Shown here: positions 1-6,503 of the stretch, one piece after another
Layout of the letters: each line of letters opens with the position of its first letter
Numbering within the stretch: the first letter of the stretch is position 1
Program-made: the position numbers and the translations under genes
The notes under the pieces: generated by a model
The model's database searches: none
The model's input: only the letters and a program-made list of their open reading frames with translations
Told to the model about the DNA's origin: nothing
From: Lonsdalea britannica
GTDB taxonomy: Bacteria > Pseudomonadota > Gammaproteobacteria > Enterobacterales > Enterobacteriaceae
Direction of reading: 5' to 3'
DNA length: 13,364 nt
Assembly: GCF_946477055.1 (NCBI RefSeq)
Contig: NZ_CAMKXG010000078.1
Span: forward strand, 1 to 13,364

Positions 1-337
1 GATCGCCGCCGGTCACCAAATTGAACAACGCGCGGCCGTTGGAAAGACGGTCCAGCGTCGCCGCCTGGCGTGCGGCCAGCGTCGGTGAAATGATGCCGGG
101 GCGAAGTGCGACCAGAAAACGCAACCGCTGAGTGACGGGGACGAGTGATGAAGCCACCAGCCAGGAGTCTTCGCAGGAACGGCCCGTGGGGATCAGGACA
201 CCACCGAAACCGAGCTGATCCGTCGCCTGGGCGATTTGTTGCAAATAGCGATAATCCACGGGTCGTGCCGATTCTCCGCTGCCGAGGTAATGACCGTCGC
301 CGTGTGTGGGGAGAAACCAGAAAATATTGAGGCTCAT
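1..337 (-). CDS. ssuD: FMNH2-dependent alkanesulfonate monooxygenase SsuD, N-terminal part (runs off the left edge)
   Basis: SsuD uses FMNH2 from SsuE and O2 in the cytoplasm to cleave C1 and longer alkanesulfonates into aldehyde plus sulfite, a sulfur source under sulfate starvation. Only the first 112 codons lie in the window; the frame is open to base 2. I translated it by hand. It starts [19 protein letters not shown] and ends LFNLVTGGD, following E. coli SsuD almost residue for residue. The family's active-site cysteine sits in GRSCEDSW (residue 55 counting Met, Cys54 in published numbering). The later catalytic histidine and arginine region is outside the window. The ATG is preceded by a GGAGA ribosome site and lies 19 bases after the ssuA stop, so it is co-transcribed with ssuE and ssuA. 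In E. coli ssuC and ssuB (the ABC permease and ATPase) follow; they would lie to the left here. Confidence 0.96.
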   Translation of the reverse strand, partial: MSLNIFWFLPTHGDGHYLGSGESARPVDYRYLQQIAQATDQLGFGGVLIPTGRSCEDSWLVASSLVPVTQRLRFLVALRPGIISPTLAARQAATLDRLSNGRALFNLVTGGD

Positions 338-356
338 GACGTATCTCCAGTCAAAA

Positions 357-1313
357 TTAGTGTTCGGAAGGGGCGTGCCAGACCTGCGTTGAGATCGAAA
401 TCGGCACCGGAATCAGACGATTTTGATAGAACAGATCCGCCGTTTCCTGCTGTGCGCGGATGACGCGCTGATCCAAGGGGCGGATCACCGTCACCGGGCG
501 ATGATCCAGATAGCTTGTGATCACCGCGCGTGGAAGTCCTATCGCATTGGCCAGCAGGTCCGTGCTGTGCGGGCGTTCGCTGACCGTGAATTTTTCAGCC
601 TCCGTCAGCGTGTCCAACACCTGTCGGATAAACGTCCCGTTGCGCTCGGCGTAATGACGCGACGCCAGATAAAACGCGCCTGTCTGATTCAGATGGGTAC
701 CGTCGGTCAACACGCGAACGTCGCCCTGCAACAGCGCGGCGGAATAGTAGGGATCCCAGATGGCCCAGGCATCCACATTCCCCTGTTGAAAGGCGGCGCG
801 AGCATCGGCTGGCGTGAGGTAAGCAGGCTGAATGTCGCTAAACGACAGTCCCGCCTGTTGCAGGGCACGCAGCACCAGATTGTGTGAACTGGAGCCTTTC
901 TGGAACGCCACTTTTTTGCCTTTCAGATCGGCCACGCTGTTAACCGGACTGTCGGCGGCGACCAAAATGACTTCAGCTTTGGGTTTCGGGGGCTCGACGC
1001 CGATGTAAAGCAGGTTTGCGCCAGCGGCCTGAGCAAATATCGGTGGCGTATCGCCGGTACTGCCGATATCAATGCTGCCGACGTTCAGTGCTTCCAGCAT
1101 TTGCGGCCCGGCCGGAAACTCAATCCAGCGAATGGCGGTATCCGGAAAACGCTTTTCAAGTAGCTGATGCGTTTTTGTGAGCAACAGACTGACCGATCCC
1201 TTTTGGTAACCGATCCGCAGCTGCGGTGGACTCTCGGCGGCGAAGGTGACGGAAGCCAACCCGAGCGTGCCAACCATCAGCCAGGGCGATTGTCGTTTTA
1301 ACCATGAAAACAT
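357..1313 (-). CDS. ssuA: Aliphatic sulfonate ABC transporter periplasmic binding protein SsuA
   Basis: SsuA captures alkanesulfonates in the periplasm and delivers them to the SsuBC inner-membrane transporter. The protein has 318 residues (E. coli 319). It opens with a Sec signal peptide: basic FSWLKRQ, a hydrophobic stretch at about 11-24, and a probable cleavage after TFA near residue 25. The mature part starts with the family pattern LRIGYQKGS and contains [19 protein letters not shown] (64-82), [14 protein letters not shown] and [20 protein letters not shown], all strongly conserved in SsuA and lining the two-lobed binding cleft. The ATG is 9 bases after the ssuE stop. The only plausible ribosome site, AGGA, overlaps that TAG stop, suggesting translational coupling. 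It is second in the ssuE-ssuA-ssuD transcript. The related taurine-binding protein TauA is less likely, given the ssuE and ssuD neighbours. Confidence 0.96.
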   Translation of the reverse strand: MFSWLKRQSPWLMVGTLGLASVTFAAESPPQLRIGYQKGSVSLLLTKTHQLLEKRFPDTAIRWIEFPAGPQMLEALNVGSIDIGSTGDTPPIFAQAAGANLLYIGVEPPKPKAEVILVAADSPVNSVADLKGKKVAFQKGSSSHNLVLRALQQAGLSFSDIQPAYLTPADARAAFQQGNVDAWAIWDPYYSAALLQGDVRVLTDGTHLNQTGAFYLASRHYAERNGTFIRQVLDTLTEAEKFTVSERPHSTDLLANAIGLPRAVITSYLDHRPVTVIRPLDQRVIRAQQETADLFYQNRLIPVPISISTQVWHAPSEH

Positions 1314-1322
1314 GCGGCAATC

Positions 1323-1880
1323 CTAGGCGCTGTGCTGCAGTTGGGGATAGCGTTGACGTCTCAGCAGCGCCTGGAAAAGATTCTCCAACGCCTCTTGCAG
1401 CCGCTCTTGCAGCGCACTGGAGAATTCTGGCGTACGGTCGTAATCGCGGATCTGGCTGTCGTCGGCAAACACGCTTTGGAGGATCTCCTGCGCCTTCAGC
1501 GCATTGAGCACCGGCAGGAGGCTGTAGTCGACCGCCAGCATGTGCGCGAGCGAACCGCCGGTGGCGATCGGGAGTACGGCCTTGTGGGCCAGAGCCCGCT
1601 CGGGCAGGACATCCAATAAGGCTTTCAGACCGCCGGTAAACGAGGCCTTGTAAATCGGGGTGGCGATGATAACGCCATCCGCCGTGGACAACTGCTCGTT
1701 GAGCGTTTGTAAGGCTGGACTGTCGAAGCGGGCATTGAGGAGATCTTCCGGTGGGAAATTGTGTAGATGCCAGGGAAGGACTTCCACGCCCTTGGCTGTC
1801 AGCCACTTGCCTGCATGCTGCAGAAGCGCGGTGGAACGTGACGGGTAGCGGGGGCTTCCTGCTAAAGTGATAACGCGCAT
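1323..1880 (-). CDS. ssuE: NAD(P)H-dependent FMN reductase SsuE
   Basis: SsuE reduces FMN with NAD(P)H and hands FMNH2 to SsuD, making it the reductase half of the two-component alkanesulfonate monooxygenase. The protein has 185 residues with a flavodoxin-like fold. The N-terminal [11 protein letters not shown] contains the FMN-phosphate loop, and [23 protein letters not shown]-like sequence follows at about 73-95. The [10 protein letters not shown] segment (residues 116-125) carries the tyrosine that forms the family's pi-helix insertion (Tyr118 in E. coli numbering). An in-frame ATG 69 bases upstream would add 23 residues, but the start at 1880 is preferred: it matches the family N-terminus and has an ideal AGGAG site (1886-1890). 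It is first in the ssu operon, transcribed away from pyrD. By analogy with E. coli it would be activated by Cbl and repressed through CysB when sulfate is plentiful; I could not identify those sites with confidence. Confidence 0.96.
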   Translation of the reverse strand: [185 protein letters not shown]

Positions 1881-1891
1881 AGGTACTCCTT

Positions 1892-1906
1892 CTAACGTAT
1901 TGTTAG
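1892..1906. promoter_or_regulatory. Perfect 5-bp dyad next to the ssuE ribosome site
   Basis: CTAAC-GTATT-GTTAG is a perfect inverted repeat lying 2 bases upstream of the AGGAG site of ssuE. A weak minus-strand sigma-70 candidate (TTGCCC, 16 bases, AACAAT) overlaps it. It could be an operator for a repressor or a small mRNA hairpin controlling ssuE. With five base pairs per arm it could also be chance. No known binding protein is assigned. Confidence 0.22.
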
Positions 1907-2025
1907 CATCTCTTACCATTGGGCAACATGCGGTCAGTCTGGCAGACACCGACTTATTCCATTAAATGATTTATTGTGTAATCGAAAGACTGAAAGTGCA
2001 TAACATTGTCAGCGCTATCGCCCGT

Positions 2026-2051
2026 TCGCCGTTATCGGCGAGGCCTTTTTT
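2026..2051 (+). terminator. Terminator-like hairpin in the ssuE/pyrD divergent region
   Basis: TCGCCG-TTAT-CGGCGA forms a 6-bp GC-rich stem with a tetraloop (2026-2041). It is followed after GGCC by six T (2046-2051) on the plus strand. It lies between two divergently transcribed genes, where nothing recognisable upstream needs terminating. It may end a short unannotated transcript, insulate pyrD, or have no function. Confidence 0.35.
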
Positions 2052-2063
2052 GTCACAGGTCAA

Positions 2064-2092
2064 TTCCCTTTCCGGGCCGGATGGCCGATAAT
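2064..2092 (+). promoter_or_regulatory. pyrD sigma-70 promoter
   Basis: A -10 element GATAAT (2087-2092, 5 of 6 consensus bases) lies 17 bases after a weak -35 TTCCCT (2064-2069). Transcription would begin about 5-9 bases later in the C/G run at 2097-2102, the arrangement known for E. coli and Salmonella pyrD. I did not recognise a convincing PurR operator here, although PurR represses pyrD in E. coli. Confidence 0.6.
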
Positions 2093-2096
2093 ACTG

Positions 2097-2125
2097 CCCC
2101 GGTCTGCAACCGGGAATCCAGGAGA
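2097..2125 (+). promoter_or_regulatory. pyrD leader hairpin with CTP-sensitive start-site switching
   Basis: The leader contains CCCGGT-CTGCA-ACCGGG, a perfect 6-bp stem with a 5-base loop (2098-2114), five bases before the AGGAGA ribosome site (2120-2125). In E. coli and Salmonella, high CTP favours starting pyrD RNA at a C, so the full hairpin forms and blocks ribosomes. Low CTP favours starting a few bases downstream at G, which removes one arm. Here a start at C2097 or C2098 keeps the whole stem; a start at G2101 would lose its first three pairs. Conservation of this mechanism is inferred from sequence layout. Confidence 0.62.
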
Positions 2126-2129
2126 GTCC

Positions 2130-3137
2130 ATGTACCCCCTTATTCGTAAAGCGTTATTCCAGCTCGACCCAGAGCGCGCGCATGAGTTTACCTTTCAGCA
2201 GTTGCGTCGTATCAGCCATACCCCACTCGAATTTCTTGTCCGTCAGTCTGTTCCTACCAAACCCGTGACCTGCATGGGGCTGTCGTTTAAAAACCCGCTG
2301 GGGCTTGCCGCCGGTCTGGATAAAGACGGCGAATGCGTGGATGCGCTGGGGGCGATGGGATTTGGCTTCATAGAAGTCGGGACCGTGACGCCGCGACCTC
2401 AGCCGGGAAATGATAAGCCGCGCTTATTTCGTTTGGTGGAAGCCGAAGGATTAATTAACCGCATGGGATTTAATAATCTCGGGGTGGATAATCTGGTGGA
2501 GAACGTCAAGAAATCCCATTTCGGCGGCGTATTAGGGATTAATATCGGCAAGAATAAAGATACGCCGGTTGAGAATGGAAAGGATGATTATCTGATTTGC
2601 ATGGAGAAGACCTATGCTCACGCAGGATATATCGCCATTAATATTTCATCGCCGAATACGCCAGGATTACGAACGCTGCAGTACGGCGAAGCCCTGGATG
2701 ATTTGTTACAAGCGGTAAAAAATAAACAGGCGGAATTGGAAGCCAAACATCAGAAATATGTGCCTGTGGCGGTGAAAATAGCGCCGGATCTTTCAGAGGA
2801 AGAATTGATCCAAATTGCAGATAGTCTGGTGCGGCATAATATCGATGGCGTGATTGCGACCAATACCACGTTGGATCGTCAATTGATCCAGGGATTAAAT
2901 CACAGCGGTCAGACTGGGGGATTAAGCGGTCGTCCATTACAGCTGCTCAGTACCGAAGTAATACGCCGTTTATCTCAGGAATTAAACGGTCGTCTACCCA
3001 TTATCGGAGTTGGGGGGATTGACTCTCTGATGGCTGCCCGGGAAAAAATGGCGGCGGGTGCGACGCTGGTACAAATTTACAGTGGGTTTATTTTCCGTGG
3101 ACCGGGTCTAATTAAAGATATCGTCACTCATATCTAA
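2130..3137 (+). CDS. pyrD: Dihydroorotate dehydrogenase (quinone), class 2
   Basis: PyrD oxidises dihydroorotate to orotate, the fourth step of UMP synthesis, passing electrons through FMN to membrane quinone at the inner face of the cytoplasmic membrane. The protein has 335 residues (E. coli 336) and aligns throughout. The N-terminal 40 residues ([19 protein letters not shown]) form the class 2 membrane-contact helices. FMN and substrate motifs are [16 protein letters not shown] (53-68), INRMGFNN (109-116), [11 protein letters not shown] (136-146), ATNTT (243-247) and GVGGIDS (293-299). The catalytic base is the second serine of NISSPNTPG (Ser174; Ser175 in E. coli), which marks it as class 2 rather than the cysteine-using class 1. 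It has its own promoter and leader hairpin, and zapC lies 160 bases downstream. Much of the interior is more AT-rich than the neighbouring genes. Confidence 0.98.
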   Translation: MYPLIRKALFQLDPERAHEFTFQQLRRISHTPLEFLVRQSVPTKPVTCMGLSFKNPLGLAAGLDKDGECVDALGAMGFGFIEVGTVTPRPQPGNDKPRLFRLVEAEGLINRMGFNNLGVDNLVENVKKSHFGGVLGINIGKNKDTPVENGKDDYLICMEKTYAHAGYIAINISSPNTPGLRTLQYGEALDDLLQAVKNKQAELEAKHQKYVPVAVKIAPDLSEEELIQIADSLVRHNIDGVIATNTTLDRQLIQGLNHSGQTGGLSGRPLQLLSTEVIRRLSQELNGRLPIIGVGGIDSLMAAREKMAAGATLVQIYSGFIFRGPGLIKDIVTHI

Positions 3138-3156
3138 TTTTTTCATCTTCATTCAT

Positions 3157-3199
3157 AGCCGGGGGTTTATTTCTGCTCCCGGCTAGTCTATATTTTTTT
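3157..3199 (+). terminator. Probable terminator after pyrD
   Basis: AGCCGGGGG (3157-3165) pairs with CTCCCGGCT (3176-3184), giving a 9-bp stem with one G-U pair and a 10-base loop. A run of seven T (3193-3199) follows. The T run starts 8 bases after the stem, which is further than ideal, so termination may be partial and some transcripts may continue into zapC. Confidence 0.55.
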
Positions 3200-3297
3200 G
3201 GGGCTGTATAAAAATAACGCATTCGAGTTCCCCAAGGGTTAATTTTGCAGGCGCTAAATATCGCAGGCAGCGCAAAAGGAATAATGAAGGTATTACG

Positions 3298-3858
3298 ATG
3301 AAATTAAAACCTGACGATAATTGGCGGTGGTATTTTGACGGCGAACAGCAACGACTGATGTTGGATCTGGCCGACGGAATGTTATTCCGATCTCGTTATC
3401 CGATGTCGATGTTAACCCCGGATGCTTTTATGGACAGCGCATTTTGCGTCGATGATGCTGCGCTATTTTTTACCTATCAGGAAAAGTGTCAGAGAATAAC
3501 CCTCCCTCAGGCTGAAAAAGCCGAACTGATATTAAATGCGCTGGTAGCGAATCGCTTTATGAAACCGCTGATGCCCAAAAGCTGGCATTTCACGCCGCAA
3601 TCAGGTGAGGGCTACCGCCCGACGATCGGGGACATCGTCAACGTTCAACTCGTTGATCGCGATGAAGACGCCAGTCTGCTGGTGGTGGAAGAGGGGGAGA
3701 AAGCCAGCCTGTGTTTATTGGCGCAAAGCCAGCTGACGCTGAATGCGAAAACGCTGCAGCTTGGCGACCCCATCAAAATTATGCACGACCGGTTGTCGCC
3801 AGCAGAGGCGATTGATGATGTTGACAGCGATTCGTCGCAGTATGCCTGCGTAGGCTGA
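3298..3858 (+). CDS. zapC: Cell division protein ZapC (FtsZ-ring stabiliser)
   Basis: ZapC binds FtsZ directly in the cytoplasm, bundles its protofilaments and suppresses its GTPase, helping to stabilise the division ring. The protein has 186 residues (E. coli ZapC, formerly YcbW, 180). Conserved features are the opening KPDDNWRWYFD (residues 4-14), LDLADGMLFRSR (22-33), LTPDAF, FCVDDAALFF (49-58), ALVANRFMKPLMPKSWHF (81-98), LLVVEEGEKASLCLLAQ and LGDPIKIMHDRL. The C-terminal 20 residues are acidic and diverge from E. coli. The GAAGG ribosome site (3286-3290) supports the ATG at 3298. No strong promoter is visible in the 160 bases upstream, so expression may partly depend on readthrough from pyrD. 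Its position after pyrD is the usual enterobacterial one. Confidence 0.95.
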   Translation: MKLKPDDNWRWYFDGEQQRLMLDLADGMLFRSRYPMSMLTPDAFMDSAFCVDDAALFFTYQEKCQRITLPQAEKAELILNALVANRFMKPLMPKSWHFTPQSGEGYRPTIGDIVNVQLVDRDEDASLLVVEEGEKASLCLLAQSQLTLNAKTLQLGDPIKIMHDRLSPAEAIDDVDSDSSQYACVG

Positions 3859-4320
3859 TCTCGCCGATTACGGATGCACCACACGAATCTGGCATTGACC
3901 GTTAAGAGCTGTTGTCCCGATTGCTCGGTGATTGCAGGCGAATGACCGTCTAATCTTCTTGATGTCGTTATTTGGCCGTTGCGTCTGTCTTCATCTCGTT
4001 CTGACTTTCTCTCCCAGGCTTATCTCGCATTTTCACGTTGCCTGATTCATTGATCTTCCTCTCAGGAGCGTCGACCTGAACGTCTAAGGATGCCCGTTCA
4101 CGCCTTCTTTATACGTTTTGTGCGGCGTGTTACCGGCTTTTGGGGCTTACCTCAACCTAAATTTCCTCCGCTGACAGCACCACAGTCTCGTCCCATTGGC
4201 CCGCAGGTACCGTGACGTGGCGCTATCCTCCCCCCAGCGCGCATCGTTAGGCTCAAGGAGCAGGTGCGCCAACCCCCGCGTTGCCCAGAGCACGATGACG
4301 TCGATCGGCTGCGGTGCATT
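3859..4320. other. Gene-poor spacer in the slot occupied by ycbX in E. coli
   Basis: Nothing convincing is encoded between the zapC stop and the rlmKL promoter. In E. coli this interval holds ycbX (about 369 codons, minus strand); here it is less than half that size. The left part (about 3930-4060) is T/C-rich on the plus strand; the right part (4190-4320) is GC-rich. Reading both strands I saw only short frames: minus-strand open stretches at 3968-4108 and 4147-4323, and a plus-strand 41-codon frame at 4090-4215 without a properly spaced ribosome site. None shows the YcbX MOSC signature or ferredoxin cysteines. There is a weak inverted repeat TGAACG/CGTTCA (4077-4100) but no IS ends, tRNA or clear terminator for zapC. 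Confidence 0.6.
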
Positions 4321-4348
4321 ATGACAACCGGTGGGGATTAGCTATAAT
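4321..4348 (+). promoter_or_regulatory. Strong sigma-70 promoter of rlmKL
   Basis: A perfect -10 TATAAT (4343-4348) is preceded by ATGACA (4321-4326, 5 of 6 matches to TTGACA) with a 16-base spacer. The start point would fall near 4355, giving a leader of roughly 28 bases before the ATG at 4383. It is the only near-consensus promoter I saw in the window and probably drives rlmKL and uup together. Confidence 0.78.
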
Positions 4349-4382
4349 GCGCCTCAATTTTCTTTAAGGTGATATCTGCTCT

Positions 4383-6500
4383 ATGAACTCTCTGTTTGCC
4401 AGCACGGCGCGTGGTTTGGAAGAATTATTAAAAAGCGAACTTGAGGCGCTGGGCGCTCAGGATTGCGCGGTCGTGCAGGGGGGCGTGCATTTTCAGGGAG
4501 ACGATCGCCTGGTGTACCAAAGCCTGATGTGGAGCCGTCTGGCCTCCCGCATCCTGCTTCCGCTCAATGAATTCAACGTCTACAGCGATTTGGACCTCTA
4601 TCTGGGGGTTCAGGCGGTGGACTGGTCGACTATTTTCAGCGTTGATAAAACTTTCGCCGTCCATTTCAGCGGCACGAACGACGAAATTCGTAATAGCCAA
4701 TACGGCGCATTGAAAGTCAAAGACGCCATCGTCGATAGCTTTACCCGCCGTACCGGCCAGCGTCCCGACGTGGCGAAACAGCAGCCGGATATTCGCATCA
4801 ACGTTTTCCTGCAACGCGAAAAAGCCAGCGTGGCGATCGATCTCAGCGGCGATGGTCTGCATATGCGTGGCTACCGTGAACTGGCCGGTCAGGCGCCTCT
4901 CAAAGAAAATCTGGCTGCGGCTATCGTGCTGCGTTCCGGCTGGGAAAACGGTACGCCGATGGTCGATCCGATGTGCGGCTCCGGGACCTTATTGATCGAA
5001 GCGGCCATGATCGCCGCCGATCGGGCGCCGGGGTTACATCGTCATCATTGGGGATTCCTGGCATGGGAGCAATTCAATCCGACGTTGTGGAAAGAGGTCA
5101 CCACCGACGCGCAGCAGCGCGCCCGCGCTGGTGTGCAGGCCACTGCGTCCCGCTTCTTCGGTTCGGATAACGATCGTCGGGTCATCGACATCGCTCGCGC
5201 TAACGCCCGCCGTGCTGGCGTCAGTGAACTGATCCGTTTTGATGTTTGCGACGCCGTACAACTAAAAAATCCGCTGCCGGAAGGCCCTACCGGAACGGTG
5301 CTGAGCAACCCGCCTTACGGCGAGCGTCTGGAAAGTGAACCGGCCCTGATTGCGCTGCACAACATGCTAGGTCGGATTATGAAAGCCTCGTTCGGCGGCT
5401 GGCAGCTGTCCCTGTTCAGCGCATCGCCGGAGCTGTTGAGCTGTTTACAGCTGCGCGCCGACCGCCAGTTCAAAGCCAAAAACGGCCCGCTGGATTGTGT
5501 GCAGAAAAACTACCAGCTGGCGGCGAATAGTGCTGAAAGCGTTAGCGCGCCGGCGGATGATTTTGCGAACCGACTGAAGAAAAACCTGCGTAAGCTGGAT
5601 AAATGGGCCAAACAGCAGGGCATCGAATGCTACCGCGTTTACGATGCCGATTTGCCGGAATACAACGTCGCCGTCGACCGTTACGGCAGTTGGGTGGTCG
5701 TGCAGGAATATGCGCCGCCGAAGACGGTGGATGCTCAGAAAGCCCGCCAGCGTTTGTTCGACGTGATCAATGCCACGCTAAGCGTGCTGGGCGTGCCGAC
5801 CAATCAGCTGATTCTCAAGACGCGTGAGCGTCAAAAAGGGAAAAATCAGTATGAGAAGCTGGCTCAGAAAGGCGAGTTTCTGCTGGTGGACGAGTACAAC
5901 GCTCGACTGTGGGTCAACCTGACCGATTATCTGGATACCGGTCTGTTCCTGGACCACCGTGTCGCCCGTAAAATGCTGGGTGAACTGAGTCAGGGAAAAG
6001 ATTTCCTGAACCTGTTCGCCTACACCGGTACAGCCAGCGTTCACGCAGGTATCGGCGGCGCGCGCAGCACGACCACGGTAGACATGTCGCGTACCTATCT
6101 GGAGTGGGCGGAGAAGAACCTGCGGGCCAATGGTCTCACCGGGCGTAATCATCGATTGATCCAGGCGGATTGCCTGAGCTGGTTGAGCCAGTCTAACGAA
6201 CAGTTTGATGTGATCTTCATCGATCCGCCGACGTTCTCCAACTCCAAACGCATGGAGGCCACGTTTGACGTGCAGCGTGATCATCTGATGCTGATGAAGG
6301 ATTTAAAACGCCTGCTGAAACGCGGCGGCACCATCATGTTTTCCAACAATAAACGGGGCTTCCAGATGGACATGGAAGGACTCGCCGCGCTGGGTCTGGA
6401 AGCGCAGGACATCACTGCCCGTACCCAATCGCAGGATTTCGCCCGTAATCGTCAGATTCACAACTGCTGGCTGCTGAAGCACGCCGGAGAGGAAAAGTAA
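4383..6500 (+). CDS. rlmL: Bifunctional 23S rRNA methyltransferase RlmKL (m2G2445 and m7G2069)
   Basis: This fused enzyme modifies helix 74 of 23S rRNA during 50S assembly. The N-terminal half (RlmL) makes m2G2445 and the C-terminal half (RlmK) makes m7G2069, both from S-adenosylmethionine. It has 705 residues (E. coli 702). In order: an N-terminal ferredoxin-like plus THUMP RNA-binding region (about 1-155), the first Rossmann methyltransferase with [15 protein letters not shown] (195-209) and catalytic NPPYGERL (309-316), a linker around 385-400, then the second with [14 protein letters not shown] (542-555), [17 protein letters not shown] (564-580) and [12 protein letters not shown] (613-624). 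The start fits the family N-terminus [16 protein letters not shown]. The ribosome site AAGGTGA is somewhat distant. uup begins three bases after the stop and its ribosome site lies inside the last codons of this gene, so the two are translationally linked. Confidence 0.97.
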   Translation: MNSLFASTARGLEELLKSELEALGAQDCAVVQGGVHFQGDDRLVYQSLMWSRLASRILLPLNEFNVYSDLDLYLGVQAVDWSTIFSVDKTFAVHFSGTNDEIRNSQYGALKVKDAIVDSFTRRTGQRPDVAKQQPDIRINVFLQREKASVAIDLSGDGLHMRGYRELAGQAPLKENLAAAIVLRSGWENGTPMVDPMCGSGTLLIEAAMIAADRAPGLHRHHWGFLAWEQFNPTLWKEVTTDAQQRARAGVQATASRFFGSDNDRRVIDIARANARRAGVSELIRFDVCDAVQLKNPLPEGPTGTVLSNPPYGERLESEPALIALHNMLGRIMKASFGGWQLSLFSASPELLSCLQLRADRQFKAKNGPLDCVQKNYQLAANSAESVSAPADDFANRLKKNLRKLDKWAKQQGIECYRVYDADLPEYNVAVDRYGSWVVVQEYAPPKTVDAQKARQRLFDVINATLSVLGVPTNQLILKTRERQKGKNQYEKLAQKGEFLLVDEYNARLWVNLTDYLDTGLFLDHRVARKMLGELSQGKDFLNLFAYTGTASVHAGIGGARSTTTVDMSRTYLEWAEKNLRANGLTGRNHRLIQADCLSWLSQSNEQFDVIFIDPPTFSNSKRMEATFDVQRDHLMLMKDLKRLLKRGGTIMFSNNKRGFQMDMEGLAALGLEAQDITARTQSQDFARNRQIHNCWLLKHAGEEK

Positions 6501-6503
6501 TTC

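Noticed and set aside
1156..1806. Minus-strand 216-codon frame overlapping ssuE and ssuA
   Set aside because: It is out of frame with two clearly recognised genes on the same strand and contains low-complexity Arg/Ala/Gly-rich sequence.
1881..1949. Upstream ATG start for ssuE adding 23 residues
   Set aside because: The extension does not match SsuE proteins and lacks a ribosome site, whereas the ATG at 1880 has AGGAG at good spacing.
4090..4215. Plus-strand 41-codon ATG frame in the zapC-rlmKL spacer
   Set aside because: The AAGG directly abuts the ATG with no spacing, there is no promoter, and the peptide resembles nothing I know. It is kept only as part of the spacer description.
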